Position numbers and translations under genes: made by a program | Assembly (NCBI GenBank): GCA_040902655.1 | Contig: JBBDWV010000037.1 | Span: 20,585-84,584 of the forward strand | DNA length: 64,000 bases | DNA from: Mycobacteriales bacterium | GTDB taxonomy: Bacteria > Actinomycetota > Actinomycetes > Mycobacteriales > SCTD01 | Direction: 5' to 3' | Notes under the pieces: model-generated | Database searches by the model: none | Told to the model about the DNA's origin: nothing | Seen by the model: the letters and a program-made list of their open reading frames with translations, nothing else | Shown here: one piece after another, positions 55,043 through 63,020 of the stretch | Layout of the letters: each line of letters begins with the position of its first letter | Numbering within the stretch: the first letter of the stretch is position 1

Positions 55043-55367
55043 CGCCGGGTGCGGCGCGTGCCGCCCGGCGCGCTCGTAGGTGGCACGCCCCGGCGTCCCC
55101 GTGCGGCCGCGCGGACGACGTCGATGGCGACGTCGATGGCAAGGTCGATCCTCGACGTCCGTTGTGTCCGCCGGCGGCCCAGATGGGCGGGTCTCAAACC
55201 TCTTGCACCCAAGAAGTTCTAGGGCCCCCGTCACCGCCTCCAGAAGGCGTCGTTGACCGGGGACAAGACGGTCACGCGACGGGGTGGGCCTCACCTCCAG
55301 CGTCAGCGAGTCGTCCGGAACACCTCGTCTCTGCGGGCCCTCCGCAGATCTCCGGAAGGAAACGTTC
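55043..55367. other. Intergenic region upstream of the second LPxTG gene
   Basis: This 325-bp region contains a short GACGTCGATGGC repeat near 55118 and, closer to the gene, a sigma-BldN-like promoter. The 5' untranslated leader would be about 100 nt. No gene is seen. Confidence 0.6.
55229..55256 (+). promoter_or_regulatory. Candidate sigma-BldN promoter for the LPxTG protein gene
   Basis: CGTCAC, 16 bp, CGTTGA lies 111 bp before the start codon. The -10 equals and the -35 differs by one base from the BldN consensus CGTAAC-N16-CGTTGA reported in Streptomyces, and the bldN-like gene is 1.7 kb upstream. Confidence 0.6.
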
Positions 55368-56804
55368 ATGGCACAAGGACACCTCGCTCGCCTGACGGCG
55401 CTGGCTGCGGCCACCGGGACCCTCGTCGCGGTCGCTGCCGCCCCAGCGGGTGCTGCCGTCGACCAGACGTCGCAACTGACCGCTACCGGTACCGGCTCAG
55501 CCCTCACGATCACCATCAATCTGCCGGCCGCCCTCGCCGGGACGCCGCTCGGGTCCCAGATCGTCCAGACGATCTCGCTCACCGACGGCAGCATCAGCAC
55601 CGTCTCCGGCCCGCTGGCCAGCACCACCGCCATCCTGGGCAAGGGCAGCACGCCGGTGCTGTCCGACCTGCTGAACCGTTCCACCACCGCCATCCTCAGC
55701 GGCCAGCGCGAGCAGAGTTCCTCCGCACAGACGATCGACCAGAGCGGCGTCAAGCTCGCCCTCCTCCCGCTGTCCTCCAAGGTCGCGGACCCGCTGGCCG
55801 ACGGTGTGCTGGCGCAGAGCAGCAGCGGCGTCGCCCGGCTCGCCCTGGGCGGGTTGGCCCTGCCGGAGCTGGCCGCGGTCACCGCTCCCGTCGCGGACGT
55901 CATCCAGACGGCGGTCGGGACCACCGGCGAGACCGCTGAAGGTGCCGCGGGGACCGTCGGCGAGACGGTCAACTCCGCCATCGACACCCTGAACGCGGCC
56001 ACCAACGACGCCGCCGCTCCGGTGACCGCTCCGGTGCAGGCCGAGATCGACAAGGCAGTCGCCGGGCTGACCGAGACCCTCGCCGAGCTGACCGACACGG
56101 TGGGTTCGGTCACCGCCGCGACCGACCTGATCACCCTGGACTCGGTCACCAGTGACCAGCTGATCAGCCGCTCGGGCAGCGAAGTGACCTCCACCGTCAA
56201 CAACGCGGTCAAGAACATCAACGTTCTCAACGGCCTGGTCAAGATCGCCGCTGTCACGTCGAGCGCCACCGCCGTCGCCGGCGGCAAGCCCGGCACCGGC
56301 TCGGCCAGCACCACGGCTCCGGTCCTGGACATCAGCTTGGCCAACGGTGCGCTGACCGCCATCCTCGACGAGGCCGGCCTGAACGTCGGCGGCACCCTCG
56401 GCGAGAACCTGCCGGCCGAGCTCGAGGGCACCGTCAACGGCGCCGTCAACACGGTCAACGGCCTGCTGGCCGAGGCGGTGGGTCTGGACGTCGCCGTCGG
56501 CAAGGGCGCGACCAGCGTGTCCCCTGACGGGACCTCCGCCGCCGCCGCCGTCAGCGCCACCACGGTGACGATCAACCCGCCGGTGATCGCCGAGCTGCTC
56601 GTCGGCAAGCAGGACTTCATCAAGCTGGAGCTCGTCACGGCGAACGCCGCTGTCGGCAGCCAGCTGGTCGCCGCTCCCGAGATGGCCGCCGCCGCCCCGG
56701 CCAGCCTGCCGCGTACCGGCGGGGAGCTCCCGCTCTCCGCCGCCGTAGCCACGCTGCTGGTCGGTGCCGCCCTGCTGGCCCGCCGCCGCCGCGCGACGGT
56801 CTAG
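55368..56804 (+). CDS. Secreted LPxTG-anchored surface protein
   Basis: The 478-residue protein has a signal peptide (LTALAAATGTLVAVAAAPAGA), a Thr/Ala/Val-rich extracellular body and a helical stretch around residues 180-260. The sorting signal is LPRTG (447-451), hydrophobic helix, RRRR. Layout and composition resemble the LPxTG protein at 34940, although I see no long identical stretch. The ATG follows GGAAGGA. Its place directly after bldN/rsbN with a BldN-like promoter suggests a developmentally controlled coat protein. The actual function is unknown. Confidence 0.82.
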   Translation: MAQGHLARLTALAAATGTLVAVAAAPAGAAVDQTSQLTATGTGSALTITINLPAALAGTPLGSQIVQTISLTDGSISTVSGPLASTTAILGKGSTPVLSDLLNRSTTAILSGQREQSSSAQTIDQSGVKLALLPLSSKVADPLADGVLAQSSSGVARLALGGLALPELAAVTAPVADVIQTAVGTTGETAEGAAGTVGETVNSAIDTLNAATNDAAAPVTAPVQAEIDKAVAGLTETLAELTDTVGSVTAATDLITLDSVTSDQLISRSGSEVTSTVNNAVKNINVLNGLVKIAAVTSSATAVAGGKPGTGSASTTAPVLDISLANGALTAILDEAGLNVGGTLGENLPAELEGTVNGAVNTVNGLLAEAVGLDVAVGKGATSVSPDGTSAAAAVSATTVTINPPVIAELLVGKQDFIKLELVTANAAVGSQLVAAPEMAAAAPASLPRTGGELPLSAAVATLLVGAALLARRRRATV

Positions 56805-56818
56805 CTCCTCCCTACGAC

Positions 56819-56854
56819 CCGAAGGGCCCCCGCTCGACAGCGGGGGCCCTTCGG
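56819..56854 (+). terminator. Strong intrinsic-type hairpin after the LPxTG gene
   Basis: A 16-bp perfect GC-rich stem (CCGAAGGGCCCCCGCT / AGCGGGGGCCCTTCGG) with a CGAC loop lies 14 bp after the stop. It has no long T-run, as is common in actinobacteria. Confidence 0.9.
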
Positions 56855-56929
56855 CGTTCCGGTCGCAGGCTCGGCACGGCGGACTAGGCTCGGCAGGTCC
56901 GGTCAGCCCAGCCACAGGAGGAGAGTCGC

Positions 56930-57847
56930 GTGCCGCGCACCCTGCGCCTGCCAGGCCGCTCCCGCCGCGGCGACGTGGCGGTGCGGGCGGTGCTGGCCGG
57001 TGCCGCCTCGGCTGCGGCCGCAGAGGTCGAGGACAGCCTGGGCGTCCCCCCGGACCCCACGGCGGCGGCCTTCTTCGACGTCGACAACACGATGATCCGC
57101 GGCGCGTCGATCTACTTCTTCGGCAAGGGCATGGCCGGCCGGGGAATGATCACGACCGGGGACATCCTGCGCTTCGGCTGGCAGCAGCTGCGCTTCCGGG
57201 TGCGCGGCAAGGAGGATCTCGGTGCCGTCGCGGAGGCGCGCGACAAGGCGCTCGGTCTGGTGGCCGGCAAGTCGGTCGCCGAGATCGTCGCCTACGGCGA
57301 GGAGATCTACGACGAGCTGATGGAGCGCCGAATCTGGTCCGGTACGCGGGCGCTCGCCCAGCAGCACCTGGACGCCGGCCAGCGGGTGTGGCTGGTGACG
57401 GCCACGCCGGTCGAGCTGGCCCGGATCATCGCCGCCCGGCTGGGGCTGACCGGCGCGCTGGGCACCGTCAGCGAGGTCGAGGACGGCTGCTACACCGGCC
57501 GGCTGGTCGGCGAGCCGCTGCACGGGCCGGCCAAGGCGGAGGCGGTTCGGGCGCTGGCCCAGCGTGAGGGCCTGGACCTGTCGCGCTGCACGGCCTACAG
57601 CGACTCGCACAACGACGTGCCGATGCTGTCCGCGGTCGGGCACGCCGTCGCGGTCAACCCCGACACGGCACTGCGCGAGCAGGCCCGGGCGCGGGGCTGG
57701 GCCGTCCGCGACTTCCGCACGGGACGCAAGGCCGCAAAGGTGGGGGTGCCCGCGGCTGCCGGTGCGGGCGCGATCGCGGGCGGCGTGGTGGCCGGCCTGG
57801 CGCTGCGGCGCCGGCGCGCGGACCGCAGCCTGCTCAGCTTCGGCTGA
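56930..57847 (+). CDS. HAD-IB family phosphatase
   Basis: The 305-residue protein has the HAD catalytic motif [15 protein letters not shown] (DVDNT) near residue 48, motif II in [13 protein letters not shown], and motif III/IV in [10 protein letters not shown] with [16 protein letters not shown]. It is of the SerB/HAD-IB type, with a C-terminal hydrophobic segment ([20 protein letters not shown]) followed by RRRR. It belongs with the acyltransferase and epimerase genes seen together in mycobacteria (Rv0501-Rv0505c region). A phospholipid-related substrate is plausible. The GTG follows AGGAGGAGAG. Confidence 0.87.
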   Translation: MPRTLRLPGRSRRGDVAVRAVLAGAASAAAAEVEDSLGVPPDPTAAAFFDVDNTMIRGASIYFFGKGMAGRGMITTGDILRFGWQQLRFRVRGKEDLGAVAEARDKALGLVAGKSVAEIVAYGEEIYDELMERRIWSGTRALAQQHLDAGQRVWLVTATPVELARIIAARLGLTGALGTVSEVEDGCYTGRLVGEPLHGPAKAEAVRALAQREGLDLSRCTAYSDSHNDVPMLSAVGHAVAVNPDTALREQARARGWAVRDFRTGRKAAKVGVPAAAGAGAIAGGVVAGLALRRRRADRSLLSFG

Positions 57848-57884
57848 AGCCGGCGGGCCGGCCAGTGGCGCGCGCAGGCCGGCC

Positions 57885-58207
57885 GTGCACTGGTGGTGCG
57901 CGTCGCGGTGACTGTCCGGTGCGGCCGTCAGGGGTCAGATCCGCCGCGTGCCGTGTGTTCCACCGAGCCCTGTGCAGGAGAGGTCAACTTTTCCCACATC
58001 TTGTGCTCTCCCGTACAGGATGATGCAGACACACGTAGGCGGCAGCTGCCTGCCTGCCTGCCTGCCTGCCTGTCTGTCTGCCTGTCTGTCTGTCAGCCGC
58101 CCTCGGCCGGGACCTGCCCCCGTTCCGGGGGGTCATCAAGAACGGATCGGATTCTCGCGGTGGCCGGCCGCACCGGACAGTCACCGCGACGGCCACCACC
58201 AGTGCAC
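57885..58207. mobile_element. Possible MITE-like element with 43-bp terminal inverted repeats
   Basis: The ends 57885-57927 and 58165-58207 are inverted repeats of 43 bp with 41 matches, each beginning GTGCACTGGTGGTG and containing CGCGGTGACTGTCCGG. The 237-bp core has no open gene. No clear target-site duplication is visible, so mobility is conjecture. It could instead be a bidirectional terminator or structural element between convergent genes. Confidence 0.45.
58047..58094. repeat. TGCC/TGTC tetranucleotide microsatellite
   Basis: Twelve tandem tetranucleotides: six TGCC, two TGTC, one TGCC, three TGTC. Intergenic and inside the MITE-like element. Confidence 0.95.
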
Positions 58208-58210
58208 CGC

Positions 58211-58245
58211 CACCAGCCGATCACCAGCCGATCACCAGCCGATCG
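58211..58245. repeat. 11-bp tandem repeat
   Basis: Three units of ACCAGCCGATC follow the right-hand inverted repeat of the MITE-like element. Confidence 0.85.
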
Positions 58246-58302
58246 AGCGAACGGTCCGGGATCGGCCGCCGACCGCGGGCTCCTGCACGATCGGTGGCAG
58301 CG

Positions 58303-59238
58303 TCAGAAAAAGACGCTGCGCCGCTGCAGAAGCAGCGTGTAGAGGGTGGACTGGATCGTCTCGCGCACCTGGTCGGTGACGTTGAAGACCAGCATCGGGT
58401 CCTCGGCCGCGGCAGCGCCGCCGAGATCCTGCGTCTCGACCGGCTCCCCGAACTCAATGATCCACTTCGACGGCAGCGGCACGAGGCCGAGCGGGCCGAG
58501 CAACGGGAAGGTCGGCGTCACCGGCAGGTACGGCAGGCCGAGCAGACGGGCCAGCACCCGCGCATTGTGGATCATCGGATAGATCTCCTCCGCCCCGACG
58601 ATCGAGCACGGGATGATCGGCACGCCGGTCCGCAGCGCCGCCGAGACGAAGCCGCCGCGGCCGAAACGCTGCAGCTTGTAGCGCTCGCTGAACGGCTTAC
58701 CGATCCCCTTGAATCCCTCGGGCCAGACGCCGACCAACTCGCCCGCCGTCAGCAGCCGCTCGGCGTCGGCGGTGCAGGCAAGTGTGTTACCGGCCTTGCG
58801 TGCGACGGGTGCGACGACCGGCAACCGGAAGACCAGGTCCGCCGCGAGCATCCGCAGGTGCCGGGAGGCCGGGTGCTGGTCGAGCAGCGCAAGCGCCGTC
58901 ATGAGCGCGTCCATCGGGATCGTGCCGGAGTGGTTCGCGACCACCAGCGCGCCGCCGGTGTCCGGCACGTTCTCCAGGCCGCGCGTCTCGACGCGGAACC
59001 ACTTTTCGTACAGCGGGCGCAGCGGCGGGAGCAGCAGATGCTCGGTGAGGTCAGGGTCGAAGCCGAAGTCATCGACCTGGTAGTCGCCGGTCAGGCGGCG
59101 GCGCAGGAAGGCCAGCCCGCCGGCCAGCTTGCGTTCGAACGGGGAAGCCGGGCCCGCGGCGGCCGGACCGGACTGCGCGTCCGGACCGGCACCCGTACTC
59201 CCGGCTCCGTCGCCGTGCAGCGGAATCACTTTGCCCAT
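58303..59238 (-). CDS. Lysophospholipid acyltransferase (PlsC-like) family protein
   Basis: The 311-residue protein has the acyltransferase motif VVANHSGTIPMDALM, GVWPEGFKGIGKPFSERYKL (PEG motif) and VPIIPCSIVGAEEIYPMI. It belongs to the 1-acylglycerol-phosphate acyltransferase-like group next to epimerase genes in actinobacteria (mycobacterial Rv0502). About 65 residues of low-complexity N-terminus precede it. The ATG at 59238 lies 10 bp after the epimerase stop. Confidence 0.88.
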   Translation of the reverse strand: MGKVIPLHGDGAGSTGAGPDAQSGPAAAGPASPFERKLAGGLAFLRRRLTGDYQVDDFGFDPDLTEHLLLPPLRPLYEKWFRVETRGLENVPDTGGALVVANHSGTIPMDALMTALALLDQHPASRHLRMLAADLVFRLPVVAPVARKAGNTLACTADAERLLTAGELVGVWPEGFKGIGKPFSERYKLQRFGRGGFVSAALRTGVPIIPCSIVGAEEIYPMIHNARVLARLLGLPYLPVTPTFPLLGPLGLVPLPSKWIIEFGEPVETQDLGGAAAAEDPMLVFNVTDQVRETIQSTLYTLLLQRRSVFF

Positions 59239-59248
59239 CGCTCCGGGC

Positions 59249-60319
59249 TCAGCCAACGGGCACACCCGGTCCGGACGCCGGGGTGAGCCGGCCGCGGGTG
59301 AGCACATCGAGCAACAGCCGCTCGGCAGCGGCGGCGGTCTGCGGCTTCAGCAGGCGACGCTGTCCCGTCCGCTCCACGAAATCGGCGAAGGCCTGCTCGG
59401 TCGGTCGGGGGCCCCAGCCGAAGGTGTCGTGGAGCCGGCTGACATCGGCGACCCGACCGTGCTCGAGGTAGCGCATCTGCTCGGGCGAGACATCGACGAT
59501 GCCTGCGGTGCGCATCGCCCGGGCCACCAGCGACACCGCCGGCGCAGGGACCGGCAGCGCCGGCTTGCCGAGCCGGCGGATCGCCTGGGACAGCAGCAGC
59601 ACGCCGGAGCCTCCGACGTTGACGATGCCGGGGTGCTCCTCGCGTACCGCCCGGCACAGCACCTCGATGCCGTCGTCCTCGTGGCAGAGCTGGATGCGCG
59701 GGTCGAAACCGAGGACCGTCGGGATGACCGGCAGCGAGAAGTAGCGGGTCAGTGGCGTGTCGATCCCCGCACCGATGAAGTTGGTGAAGCGGAGCAGGGA
59801 CAGCGTCACGCCTGGGCGACGCCGGCCGAAGCCGCGGACGTAGCCCTCCACCTCGACCGCGTCCTTGGCATAGCCGGACTTCGGCAGCAACCGCGGCTCG
59901 ACCGACTCGTCGAACAGCGCCGGGTCGCGCGGAGAGCTGCCGTAGACGGCGGTCGTCGACTTCACGACGAGCTTGCGCATGGTCGGCGCCTTCTGGCAGG
60001 CCGCCAGCAACTGCATGGTGCCGATGACGTTGATCTCCTTCATCGCCGCGCGACCGCCGGCTCCGGCGGGCGTGGCGAGGACGTTCATGTGCACGACCGT
60101 GTCCACCTCGGCCTGCGCGATGAGCTTGGCGATCAGCGGGTTGCGGATGTCGGCGCGGACGAACTCGGTACGCCCGAGGGCCTTCTTCTGCTCCGGCCGT
60201 GGCTGGGCGCTGTCCACGCCGAGGACCCGCTCGATCGACGGGTCGGCCGCCAGCACGCCCGCAAGCCGGCTGCCGAGGTAGCGGCTGACACCGGTGACGA
60301 GCACGACACGGGAGGACAC
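59249..60319 (-). CDS. NAD-dependent epimerase/dehydratase family protein
   Basis: The 356-residue SDR protein begins with the NAD-binding VVLVTGVSRYLGSRLAGVL. VVHMNVLATP, the catalytic SSTTAVYG-like segment (VKSTTAVYGSSPRDPALFDE) and a YxxxK near SGYAKDAVEVEGYV are present. It resembles the GalE2-type (Rv0501) genes adjacent to acyltransferases. The substrate is not readable. The GTG start follows a weak site. Confidence 0.88.
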   Translation of the reverse strand: MSSRVVLVTGVSRYLGSRLAGVLAADPSIERVLGVDSAQPRPEQKKALGRTEFVRADIRNPLIAKLIAQAEVDTVVHMNVLATPAGAGGRAAMKEINVIGTMQLLAACQKAPTMRKLVVKSTTAVYGSSPRDPALFDESVEPRLLPKSGYAKDAVEVEGYVRGFGRRRPGVTLSLLRFTNFIGAGIDTPLTRYFSLPVIPTVLGFDPRIQLCHEDDGIEVLCRAVREEHPGIVNVGGSGVLLLSQAIRRLGKPALPVPAPAVSLVARAMRTAGIVDVSPEQMRYLEHGRVADVSRLHDTFGWGPRPTEQAFADFVERTGQRRLLKPQTAAAAERLLLDVLTRGRLTPASGPGVPVG

Positions 60320-60369
60320 GGGCCGAGTCTACGGCCGGACGCACAGCCTCCTGCGGGCGCGCGCGGCGC

Positions 60370-61245
60370 TCAGCGACCGGCGAGCAGGTTGGGCTCAGGG
60401 GGCAGGACGACCGGCCCCGGCGGCGGCGCGGTGACCAGCCGGGAGATGACCAGCGGCTCCCCGCGACCGGCTCGCAGCCGGGCCGCGGCGCTGCCCGAGT
60501 TGACGGCGACGGTGACGGTACGGAAAGCGTCCTCACACACCGCGAGCCGGCCCCGGCCGACCTGGCCGTAGGTCTCGAGGAACGGCACCACCATCGTCTT
60601 GCCGCTGCAGCGCAGCTCGACCTCGTCGCCCAGCGACATGCCGGCCTGCTCGAGGTGGGACCGCTGGAGGTTCAGCGTGAGGTTGCCGAAGTGGTCCACC
60701 TGCGCGATCTCGCCGTGCACGTGGTCATCCTCCACGGTCGGCCGGCGCTGCTCGAGCAGCTCCAGCTCCTCGACGTCGAGCGCGCTGCCGACCTGCTCGA
60801 GGGGCAGCCCAGCGGCCAGCCGCGCCGCCACGGGCGAGAAGATGTCGCGGCCGCGGAAGGTGCGGGACGGGGTGGCGTGCCACAGCGCAGGGTTGTCGAT
60901 GACCCGCGCCTCGACCGCACCGCCGAGCACCGCCCAGCCCAGACTGGTCAGCCCGTTGTCGGGCGAGACGAACGTCGAGCCGTCGGCCGTACGGACGGCA
61001 ACGCCGCGCGTCGGGGTGGCCCGGAAGGGGTCGACGAGCGCCAGGTGGACCGCCGGCGACGGGAGGTAGGGCAGGGCGCCGGCCAGCACCGCCGCGCCCT
61101 GCTCGACGTCCTGGGCCGCCACGAGGTGCAGCACGTCGATCACCCGCACCTCGGGCGCGGTTCGGGCCATGACGCCCTTGCACACGCCGAGGAAGGCATC
61201 CTCGATGCCGTAGTCCGACAGGAAGGTCAGCCACTGCTGCGCCAC
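60370..61245 (-). CDS. SAM hydroxide adenosyltransferase (DUF62) family protein
   Basis: The 291-residue protein starts WLTFLSDYGIEDAFLGVCKG and has VHLALVDPFRATPTRGVAV, FVSPDNGLTSLGW and DHFGNLTLNLQRS. These are the conserved blocks of the SAM hydrolase/fluorinase-chlorinase superfamily. The usual members cleave SAM to adenosine and methionine, and I see no sign of a halogenase-specific loop. The GTG follows GAGGAG. Confidence 0.88.
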   Translation of the reverse strand: MAQQWLTFLSDYGIEDAFLGVCKGVMARTAPEVRVIDVLHLVAAQDVEQGAAVLAGALPYLPSPAVHLALVDPFRATPTRGVAVRTADGSTFVSPDNGLTSLGWAVLGGAVEARVIDNPALWHATPSRTFRGRDIFSPVAARLAAGLPLEQVGSALDVEELELLEQRRPTVEDDHVHGEIAQVDHFGNLTLNLQRSHLEQAGMSLGDEVELRCSGKTMVVPFLETYGQVGRGRLAVCEDAFRTVTVAVNSGSAAARLRAGRGEPLVISRLVTAPPPGPVVLPPEPNLLAGR

Positions 61246-61276
61246 GGGACTCCTCGGGCGGGAAGAAGCGCGCCGG

Positions 61277-61375
61277 CTACTTCTTGTTGCGACGCTGGAC
61301 GCGGGTCTTCTTCAGCAGCTTGCGGTGCTTCTTCTTGGCCATCCGCTTGCGGCGCTTCTTGATGACGGAACCCAC
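61277..61375 (-). CDS. 32-residue basic protein, bS22/AURKAIP1-like (Rv0500B type)
   Basis: The tiny protein is almost half Lys/Arg: it begins [20 protein letters not shown] and ends [11 protein letters not shown]. This matches the AURKAIP1/COX24-like small ribosomal protein found in nearly all actinobacteria. The GTG start lies 7 nt after AGAGG. It sits between the SAM hydrolase gene and the small HTH gene, the same neighbour as in mycobacteria. Confidence 0.9.
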   Translation of the reverse strand: MGSVIKKRRKRMAKKKHRKLLKKTRVQRRNKK

Positions 61376-61435
61376 GTCGGAACCTCTGCTCGCTGGTACT
61401 CGGAAAGTCGGAAGCTCCCAGCCTACAGGGGGCGG

Positions 61436-61627
61436 TCAGCCCACCTCGTCGAAGCCGACCTTCAGGTAGTCGTGCACCGCCCGCTCCGGGACCCGGAACG
61501 AGCGACCCACCCGGACGCTCGCCAGCTCGCCGGAGTGCACGAGCCGGTAGACGGTCATCTTGGACACCCGCATGACGACGGCGACCTCTGCCACCGTCAG
61601 AAATTTTATCTCGCTCAAGCTGGACAT
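61436..61627 (-). CDS. Excisionase-type helix-turn-helix protein
   Basis: The 63-residue MerR/excisionase-like protein reads FLTVAEVAVVMRVSKMTVYR followed by LVHSGELASVRVGRSFRVPE. It is related in fold to BldC and is the counterpart of mycobacterial Rv0500A. It probably binds DNA; its target is unknown. The ATG at 61627 is the only good start. It is followed within 60 bp by the basic 32-residue protein gene. Confidence 0.88.
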   Translation of the reverse strand: MSSLSEIKFLTVAEVAVVMRVSKMTVYRLVHSGELASVRVGRSFRVPERAVHDYLKVGFDEVG

Positions 61628-61808
61628 GCTTCACCGCCGTCGGCACGTGTCGCGGTCACCGGCTTCCCCACCGGCGGCACTCGGCACGCACGTGCTGCGT
61701 GAGGGTATCGGTGCCGGTGTGATCAGCGCACTCGGCCGTTCGGCCCACCCGCACCCCCTGCGTCCTGGCTATCAGGCCCAGGGTCTGCTCCAGCGCCAGG
61801 GCGCACGG

Positions 61809-62999
61809 TCAGCCGTCGACCATCATCGGGTCGAGACCCAGGTGCGGGAAGACCGCCTCGCGGGTCGCGACGACGGCCCGGTCGACCGCGTCGTCCTCGC
61901 CTCCGGGGCCTCCCTCCCACGGCAGGAAGTCAGGTGTGCTGCCGTCGGTGAGGCTGGTGGGCGCATGTTCGCCACCGCGGGTGGCGGCCAGGTCGCGCCA
62001 GTCGTTCGGCGTCGCTCCCTCCAGCGGCTCGCCCGTGACCTCGGCGAGCAGGTGCGTCCACGCCCGCGGCACGACCTGCACCGGCTCGTACCCGCCGCCG
62101 CCGACGACGATCCACTTCCCGTCGCACAGCTCGTGGGCGAGTTGGTGCAGGAGCTTGTACGTCGCGCGCTGCCCGTCCACGCTCATCATCAGGTGCGCCA
62201 GCGGGTCCAGGGCATGGGTGTCGCACCCGTGCTGGGTGAGCAGCACCTGCGGGCCGAAGGCACGCAGGACCGGGGGCACCACCGCGGAGAAGGCGCGCAG
62301 CCAGCCGGAGTCCCCGGTACCCATCGGCAGCGGGAGGTTGACATTGGTGCCGACCCCCTCGCCGGCGCCGATCTGGTCGGACCAGCCGGTACCGGGGAAC
62401 AGCGTGCGGCCGCTCTCGTGGACGCTGACCGTCAGCACCCGCGGGTCGTCGTAGAAGGCCGCCTCGACGCCGTCGCCGTGGTGCACATCGACGTCGACGT
62501 AGGCCACCCGCGTCGCGCCCTGGCTGAGCAGCCAGGCGATCGCGACGGCGGGATCGTCGTAGACGCAGAAGCCGCTGGCCCGGTCGCGCATCGCGTGGTG
62601 CAGCCCCCCGGAGATGTTCACGGCGTGTTGGGCGGTGCCCTCCCAGACCGCGCACGCCGCGTCCACGCTGCCGCCGGTGACCAGCGCAGCGGCCTCGTGC
62701 ATCTGCGGGAAGACCGGGACGTCGCCGGTGCCGAGGCCGTACCTCAGCGACAGCCGGCCCATCAGGTCGTCGGGCGCGCGCTTGACCGAGGCGACGTACA
62801 GCGGGTCGTGGACCAGCTCGAGCAGGTCGTCCGCGGCGGTGCGGGGTGCCTGGACGGTGACCCCGCGCCGGTCGAGCACACCGAGCGAGCCGGCCAGCGC
62901 CATCGTCAGCTCGAGCCGCAGCGGGCGCAGCGGGTGGCTGGGGCCGAAGTCGTAGGAGCCGAAGACGTCGTCCCACACGACCAGCGTCGAATCGCTCAT
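61809..62999 (-). CDS. acuC: AcuC-type histone deacetylase family protein
   Basis: The 396-residue Zn-dependent deacylase has GFCVYDDPAVAIAWLL, VAYVDVDVHHGDGVEAAFYDDPRV and NISGGLHHAMRDRASG (catalytic His pair). The Zn ligands are the Asp/His of DVDVHHGDG and the distal Asp in LLTQHGCDTHALDPLAHL. AcuC deacetylates acetyl-CoA synthetase in Bacillus. Here the substrate is inferred. The ATG start at 62999 is in the usual place, 21 bp from the permease stop. Confidence 0.9.
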   Translation of the reverse strand: MSDSTLVVWDDVFGSYDFGPSHPLRPLRLELTMALAGSLGVLDRRGVTVQAPRTAADDLLELVHDPLYVASVKRAPDDLMGRLSLRYGLGTGDVPVFPQMHEAAALVTGGSVDAACAVWEGTAQHAVNISGGLHHAMRDRASGFCVYDDPAVAIAWLLSQGATRVAYVDVDVHHGDGVEAAFYDDPRVLTVSVHESGRTLFPGTGWSDQIGAGEGVGTNVNLPLPMGTGDSGWLRAFSAVVPPVLRAFGPQVLLTQHGCDTHALDPLAHLMMSVDGQRATYKLLHQLAHELCDGKWIVVGGGGYEPVQVVPRAWTHLLAEVTGEPLEGATPNDWRDLAATRGGEHAPTSLTDGSTPDFLPWEGGPGGEDDAVDRAVVATREAVFPHLGLDPMMVDG

Positions 63000-63020
63000 C
63001 CTTCTACTCCGTCCCCGTGC

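Larger units (their letters stand above)
57848..58302. other. Non-coding region between convergent genes, MITE-like
   Basis: This 455-bp region carries a 323-bp element bounded by inverted repeats, a tetranucleotide microsatellite and an 11-bp tandem repeat. I find no gene in it. Confidence 0.7.

Noticed and set aside
58047-58094. Coding repeat (phase-variable gene)
   Set aside because: The TGCC/TGTC tract lies between convergent genes and no surrounding frame has gene-like properties.
60370-61245. Fluorinase or chlorinase
   Set aside because: The protein belongs to the same superfamily, but its context and overall sequence fit the widespread SAM hydroxide adenosyltransferase group, and no halogenation genes are nearby.
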